Part shown: piece by piece, positions 58,466 to 64,000 of the stretch | Numbering within the stretch: the stretch's first letter is position 1 | Layout of the letters: each line of letters starts with the position of its first letter | Origin: Xenopus tropicalis | Lineage: Eukaryota; Chordata; Amphibia; Anura; Pipidae | NCBI RefSeq assembly: GCF_000004195.4 | Contig: NC_030679.2 | Coordinates: 29,997,712-30,061,711, forward strand | Direction: 5' to 3' | Length of the DNA: 64,000 nucleotides | Position numbers and translations under genes: made by a program | The notes under the pieces: generated by a model | Databases searched by the model: none | The model's input: only the letters and a program-made list of their open reading frames with translations | Told to the model about the DNA's origin: nothing

Positions 58466-58679
58466 TCTATATATCTATACCTATATCTACAGGGGACCTG
58501 ACTCTAGATCAAAAAATATATAATATGTAGCAATGTGGTGGCAATATCTGGAAATATCAGCCTTTATATATATATATTAACTCCTAATCCTTACAGCATC
58601 ACCCGTGTTCGAGTACTCCCTGAACAACCAAAAGCCTCTTTATCTCTGTTGGCAACAATACCTTGTAAAGGCTAACAAG

Positions 58680-59712
58680 CTGGGAAGGTACTGTGGGACA
58701 ACAGATATAGTAGTGTGTTGTGGTGCCTGTAGCAGAGGGAATAATAGCCTCTGGGAAGGGACTGTGGCTGTGGGATAGCAGGTATAGTAGGGAGAGATGG
58801 TGCCTATAGTAGCAGTGGGATAATAGCCTCTGGGAAGGGACTGTGGGATAGCAGGTATAGTAGGGAGAGATGGTGCCTATAGTAGCAGTGGGGGGATAAT
58901 AGCCTCTGGGAAGGGACTGTGGCTGTGAGATAGCAGGTATAGTAGGGAGAGATGGTGCCTATAGTAGCAGTGGGGGGATAATAGCCTCTGGGAAGGGACT
59001 GTGGCTGTGGGATAGCAGGTATAGTAGGGAGAGATGGTGCCTATAGTAGCAGTGGGGGGATAATAGCCTCTGGGAAGGGACTGTGGCTGTGAGATAGCAG
59101 GTATAGTAGGGAGAGATGGTGCCTATAGTAGCAGTGGGGGGATAATAGCCTCTGGGAAGGGACTGTGGCTGTGGGATAGCAGGTATAGTAGGGAGAGATG
59201 GTGCCTATAGTAGCAGTGGGGGGATAATAGCCTCTGGGAAGGGACTGTGGGATAGCAGGTATAGTAGGGAGAGATGGTGCCTATAGTAGCAGTGGGGGGA
59301 TAATAGCCTCTGGGAAGGGACTGGGGCTGTGGGATAGCAGGTATAGTAGGGAGAGATGGTGCCTATAGTAGCAGTAGGGGGATAATAGCCTCTGGGAAGG
59401 GACTGGGGCTGTGGGATAGCAGGTATAGTAGGGAGATATGGTGCCTATAGTAGCAGTGGGGGGATAATAGCCTCTGGGAAGGGACTGGGGCTGTGGGATA
59501 GCAGGTATAGTAGGGAGATATGGTGCCTATAGTAGCAGTGGGATAATAGCCTCTGGGAAGGGACTGTGGCTGTGGGATAGCAGGTATAGTAGGGAGAGAT
59601 GGTGCCTATAGTAGCAGTGGGATAATAGCCTCTGGGAAGGGACTGTGGCTGTGGGATAGCAGGTATAGTAGGGAGAGATGGTGTTTACAGTAACAGAGAG
59701 GATAATAATTAT
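58680..59712. repeat. Minisatellite with 76/79/82-bp units, about 12-13 copies
   Basis: The marker ataatagcct starts at 58,741, 58,820, 58,896, 58,978, 59,060, 59,142, 59,224, 59,300, 59,382, 59,464, 59,543 and 59,622, giving steps of 79, 76, 82, 82, 82, 82, 76, 82, 82, 79 and 79. Length variants come from presence or absence of ggctgt (6 bp) and extra ggg (3 bp). The inner units are nearly identical; the first and last are diverged. Confidence 0.95.
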
Positions 59713-59824
59713 CTGGAAAAGCAATAATACTTTGGGAAGGCGTGTATACTGTATATCAATTGGGGACCCCATCCTTTGAGGGCTCACACTGCCCTTCTCC
59801 TTTCTCAAACTCTGTCTTTTGCAG

Positions 59825-59899
59825 GGCAGGATGCAGGATATCTATGAAGCCGGACGAGCGATAGAGAGAAGGATGTTGTTGATCCGTGAAAGACAATAA
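59825..59899 (+). other. Possible small exon after a good acceptor
   Basis: A pyrimidine tract (cccttctcctttctcaaact then ctgtcttttgcag) precedes an open stretch read in phase 0 as GRMQDIYEAGRAIERRMLLI and four more residues before TAA. I recognise no homology and it does not match the PCDH1 tail I remember. Weak. Confidence 0.15.
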
Positions 59900-60315
59900 C
59901 AGTTTATATATTCCTAGAAGCCAGCTTGTGCTATGGTATTAGGTCACTGTTGAATATGCTGGGGAAAAGATGATGCTGAATATAAATCTGCTGCCTGGTA
60001 ATCGGAAGGCATTCCCACGCCCCTGGCTGTGAGCTCCCAGACCCCTGCACTGAGCAGCCAGCATCCAGTAATCTAAACTATAGCTGCAAAATCAGGGGCT
60101 CAAAGCAGATTTGATGGATGAGAAGGAATAGCTTTATGCTGCCTCCTGGGCCCCGTTTTTTTTTTTAACCTCTTTTTACTGCCATTATACTCTCAGCACA
60201 TTGTTGCCTGGCCGGCCTCTGCTCTAAACACGCTTAGCTGGCGGGTTCCTGTTACTGATACTGATGTTGCTGTTGACAAGGCTCTTCTGATCCTTAATGC
60301 TAAAGTTTGCCTTAA

Positions 60316-60840
60316 AGGGCAACTCTAGCTTCCAAACCAAAATTTGTTAAACACAACACAGAAACCCCTAAAATACTTATCACTGTAATCTGTTCTTTTA
60401 AAAAGTATATAAATACAGTTTTTATATGCTGAAATCCAGCTGCCCAACTGTTCTTCTCTTTCTGCATCATTTGAAATCCTGGCAGGGGAGAAGGGACTAA
60501 AACATTGATGTTACAAATTGTAGCAGCTTCTCCACAGCTTACAGACAATTACATAACCCACAATGCATTGCGCTGTGATGCTACTTTCCTTATTGACATT
60601 AGGTGTGCAGGGGATTGTGGGATGTGAAGGATGCAGGCTATAGGCAGGCTGAGGACAGTCGAATACTGTTACATTTTGAGTCTCAAAGTAGTCAGCCAGA
60701 TCAGCAGGGGGCCAGGCTTAGGTAACTGTTCCAAACCATCTTATTACATTAAAAACCATGAAGGGTGCTTATTTTTTTAATTGATGTATATTGCAGATAT
60801 GCTAAAAATTATATTAATTTGTGTTTGGGTGGAGTTCTCC
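60316..60840. mobile_element. TTAA-flanked non-autonomous DNA transposon
   Basis: Starts agggcaactctagcttcc directly after TTAA (60,312-15) and ends gggtggagttctccttt, an imperfect inverted match. About 525 bp, with motifs such as cacaatgcattgcgctgtg and gggattgtgggatgtg inside. No transposase. Confidence 0.65.
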
Positions 60841-60844
60841 TTTG

Positions 60845-63316
60845 AAATAAAGACTTGTTATGGTCAGTCATATTCTAAGACACAGATACAGTATATAAAA
60901 AATATTCGGTTTGGTATGCTTTTGTCTTCAAGGGATACCAAAACCACGTCAAATAAAGACCACGTTATGCCAAACTCAGTAGGTTTTTTTATTATTATCT
61001 TTATGTCCAGCATAGTCATCTCTTGATACAAACCGCCAGCATTCTTCCTACACTGTACTTGGCTCCCTCTATTCTTTCAGCTCTCCCTTGAAAATTAATT
61101 GCCACCAGAGATGGAAGTGTGTGGGCCTCTAAATAAATGTTGTAAACACAGCCCCTACTCTCTGACCCACTGATTAAATCTCGAGCTGATTAAAACTAGA
61201 ATGCCATCCAGTCTCGCATAGCCCAGCCAATCACAAGTATCTTCCTCCAGCAAGTTAAAGGCTTATTTGGTTTCCAGTGATGCGTGCAGAATTTCATCCA
61301 TCTGATACAGCAGCCAAGCTTGATCCTGAAACGCAGTCATCCCCCTTTGTATGTCAGCTGGGCCGCTGAACTGCACCCTGTGTTCTGTACAGCCCAGAGA
61401 GGCTTCATTGTTACTCCCCTTCTAACTAAATGTAGTGAGTCACAAACATGTAATTGCTAGCTATTACTTGATATAATGGATCTGTTCAGAAGTAGATATA
61501 TAATAATTCTAGCATTGCATCTTCTAGATGTTAGTTGGTTTAGAGGTCATATTCTTGATACAAGTAGGCAACGGTGGGTCAACGTGTCTCGGTAAAGGGA
61601 GCAAGGATTAATGCTATTGGTGGCACAGTCGGTCAAAGGAACATGAAAATGAAATAATACAGATACAGCTGCAGCTCTCAAAGTTTGTTATAACTTGTTT
61701 GGATTAGAGATGGCCAACTAGGAGAAATGTATCTATAGACCTTCATCAGACCTTCAGGTATGGAAGCTTCCCATAAGGCCTTCTGGGCAATACAACCAAA
61801 GTCCATATGTTTTACTAAACATTTACAGGCGGACAAAGACTTAGTTTATTTAACATTGTATTAAATCATTATCTAGGTGAAGATATCCTAACTGCCCTTC
61901 TTTCTTGAAGGTCTGTAACAATATACCCTGTTTTAGGTTGTATATAATTTTTTTTTGTGGGTCCTTTGCTATATTTATCTCATGGCAGGTTAAGGATACT
62001 TGTGTACATAGCCTCGAAGAAAGGTTGCGAAGAAGAAGAACCTTCTCAATTAGAGAAGTAGGTAATTGCCCTTCACAGAGAAAGCTTCAAACAGATATTT
62101 TTTAATCAACAAAACAAAATTAATTAGAACCAGAGAATCATCAACCCCCTCTTCCAATTAGGATTCAGAACAGCATGAGCCGAGGAACATATCAAAGGCT
62201 GTTTGTTTTGCTGCTTCTTTTGGTTCTGCTACTGATTTGCATGGGGATCATGACCTGCTCAGCTCCATATTAGCTTTTGGGTGCTTTATGTGGATTTGGC
62301 CTTTCCTACTCTGATGCAGCAATTCCCCCACCTTGATGTGGCACCCACTGCACAAAATGCTGATTTCTTTTTGTCTTCTGCTGTGTAAGCCATTATGCAT
62401 AGCCAACCTAAATTGTTGTCCTCATTTTATATTCTAGATATGGTAACACACATTATTTTCCCATGTCCAGATAGACTACTTACTTTACTAACCATCTACT
62501 CTGTGCTAGATCTCTGTGGGTCCCTTGCGTTTCCCAATAAACCCTAATTATTTTCCCTAGCTATTCTATCTCTATGGCTGCCGCGCAATGCAGAGCATGG
62601 AGTTATGGGGCACTTAAGGAATTTATTTTGTGGAAAATTACTTTTCAATTTCCTGTGTGTTGAAATTACAGCACCTGGCTTTTGAAGGCACAAAATAACA
62701 GACTTCTCTAAATTATGCCTCTCTTTTAATGCTTAGAAACTTTGAGGTTAGCATCGGTATGTGTAATGAGCATCCATCTGTTGATTTTTTTTTTAATCTG
62801 TTTACAGTGTTGAATACATAATTTATCATCCCATTGGCACTCAGGCCTGTCATACATTGCTTCTGGCAAAGAATCGGTTCAAAGTAATTATGAGTAAGAT
62901 TGCTGTACGGTATTGCACCTTTCGAAAGGGAAGGAACTGCTAATGTTGAAAAGTTGACATGCCTCCCTAGAATTCTTTCCTATTCCCTTCATCAGTAAAT
63001 TTCTTGTAAAGTGAGTTTACTTTAGTTAAATAATTCAAATATACTAATCTACATTCTCTCTTTGGATAGAATATTCCTCCAATAATCTTAATTCAACTAA
63101 GTAAGGCCATCTTTCATTGTAGTGGGTGTGGCAAAACAGACTTTGGGAGTCTTCATAATGTATATAAAGTTGGTTTCCCAAATGGAAGGCACTTCTTATT
63201 TTCTAATATAGCTGAAAGCCCAACAGCTGCCATTTGTTGTAGGAATAGGATTAAACTTGTGTTTCAAAACATTCTTGCAGAAGGATAGATGGGTTCCTAT
63301 GTTTTGGAACTGCTCA
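60845..63316. other. Noncoding, no recognised gene
   Basis: Unique AT-rich DNA. 61,250-61,480 has few homopolymers and could be conserved, but nothing specific supports a function. Confidence 0.4.
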
Positions 63317-63324
63317 CTCTAAAA

Positions 63325-63891
63325 CAGGGGTCCCTAACCCTTATTTCCTGTGAGCTACTTTCAAATGTTGAGTTGGAGAGCAACGCCAGCATTAAAATAG
63401 TCATAGGGGTGCCAAATAATTGATTGGATATTAGATAGCATCTATGTCAGGGGTCCCAAACCTTTTTAACCCTTGAGCAACATTAAAATATAAAAAAGTT
63501 GGGGAGCAACACAAGCATGAAAAACGTTCCAAGGCTGTAATTAGTTATTTTGTAACCCCTATGAGGATTGGCAGACTACAGAAGGCTTTGTTTGGTAGTA
63601 CTCATGGTGTTTATGCCTCCAAGCTAGAAATTAAAGAATGAAGACCTGCTTTGAGGCCGCTGGGGGCAACATCAAAGGGGGTGGTGAGCAACATGTTGCC
63701 CCTGAGCCACTGGTTGGGGATCACTGATCTATGTGAACTGGCATCCTACAAGAGACTCTCTGGCAGTACACCTAATTTTAATGCAACAAAAGTTGCCTCT
63801 AAGCTTGCTTCTGCTTTGAGGCCACTGGGAGCAACATCCAAGGGGTTGGTTAGCAACATGTTGCTCACAAGCTACTGGCTGGGGATCACTG
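63325..63891 (+). mobile_element. hAT-like non-autonomous element, copy 3, split by copy 4
   Basis: Starts caggggtccctaaccc and ends ctggggatcactg. The left part is 63,325-63,447 and the right part resumes at 63,735 (gaactggcatcctac). Flanking 8-mers ctctaaaa and ctttagaa agree at 6 of 8. Confidence 0.85.
63448..63726 (+). mobile_element. hAT-like non-autonomous element, copy 4, nested
   Basis: Starts caggggtcccaaacc and ends ggttggggatcactg, 279 bp. It is bounded by a perfect 8-bp duplication, atctatgt at 63,440-47 and 63,727-34, inside copy 3. Same orientation as its host. The CAG...CTG ends and 8-bp duplication fit hAT. Confidence 0.92.
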
Positions 63892-64000
63892 CTTTAGAAG
63901 AAGATAGTGTCTTAAAAACAAAGCAAAAGTATTTTAAAGGCCTGGAGACTATTACAGGAAGCTTCATAATTCAGATGAAGTTGGACTGTCCAATTTATGG

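Noticed and set aside
36247..64000. Downstream pcdh1 exons for CM2 and CM3 (RRVTF-type motif)
   Set aside because: I looked for an acceptor followed by coding sequence for this motif and found none; they probably lie beyond the window.
1..64000. Autonomous transposase, reverse transcriptase or viral genes
   Set aside because: No ORF shows such a domain; all mobile elements seen are short and non-autonomous.

Overview
The window looks like amphibian nuclear DNA, most probably Xenopus; I cannot tell X. laevis from X. tropicalis. Two things point there. The only protein-coding gene I can support is a delta-1 protocadherin closely matching vertebrate PCDH1 (called axial protocadherin, AXPC, in Xenopus). 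The noncoding DNA is also crowded with short non-autonomous DNA transposons whose termini I associate with Xenopus genomes. There are no bacterial operons, CRISPR arrays, rRNA or tRNA genes that I can see.

Layout. Positions 1-26,100 are noncoding DNA upstream of the gene or in its first intron: a degenerate minisatellite, many miniature inverted-repeat elements (MITEs), microsatellites and some repeat-free stretches that might be regulatory. Around 26.1-26.7 kb is a repeat-free, relatively GC-rich stretch that could hold a 5' noncoding exon or promoter. A 29-bp G-rich minisatellite follows at 26.77-27.65 kb. The pcdh1 coding exons are 30,231-31,025 (exon start about 30,205) and 33,988-36,246, split by a 2,962-bp GT-AG intron. 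Together they encode 1,017 residues: signal peptide, seven cadherin repeats, one membrane span and a cytoplasmic tail carrying the conserved CM1 block. At 36,181 a splice donor coincides with the point where the known long and short PCDH1 isoforms diverge. Reading through it gives a short tail ending WTDVW. A probable 3' UTR runs to a poly(A) signal at 39,206.

Positions 39.3-64 kb are again noncoding: composite and nested MITEs, a CpG-rich palindrome near 52 kb, a pyrimidine-rich tract at 53.6-54.2 kb, an 82-bp-period minisatellite at 58.7-59.7 kb and a nested hAT-like pair with a perfect 8-bp target duplication at 63.3-63.9 kb. The exons for the long-isoform motifs CM2 and CM3 were not found and probably lie beyond 64 kb.

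I did not find a clearly new biological system. The observations I rate highest are the retained-intron style alternative C-terminus, the 29-bp array that encodes the same peptide repeat in every frame, and the nested or tandem transposon clusters with readable target-site duplications. Family assignments rest on sequence I can see plus memory of the families; no database search was run.
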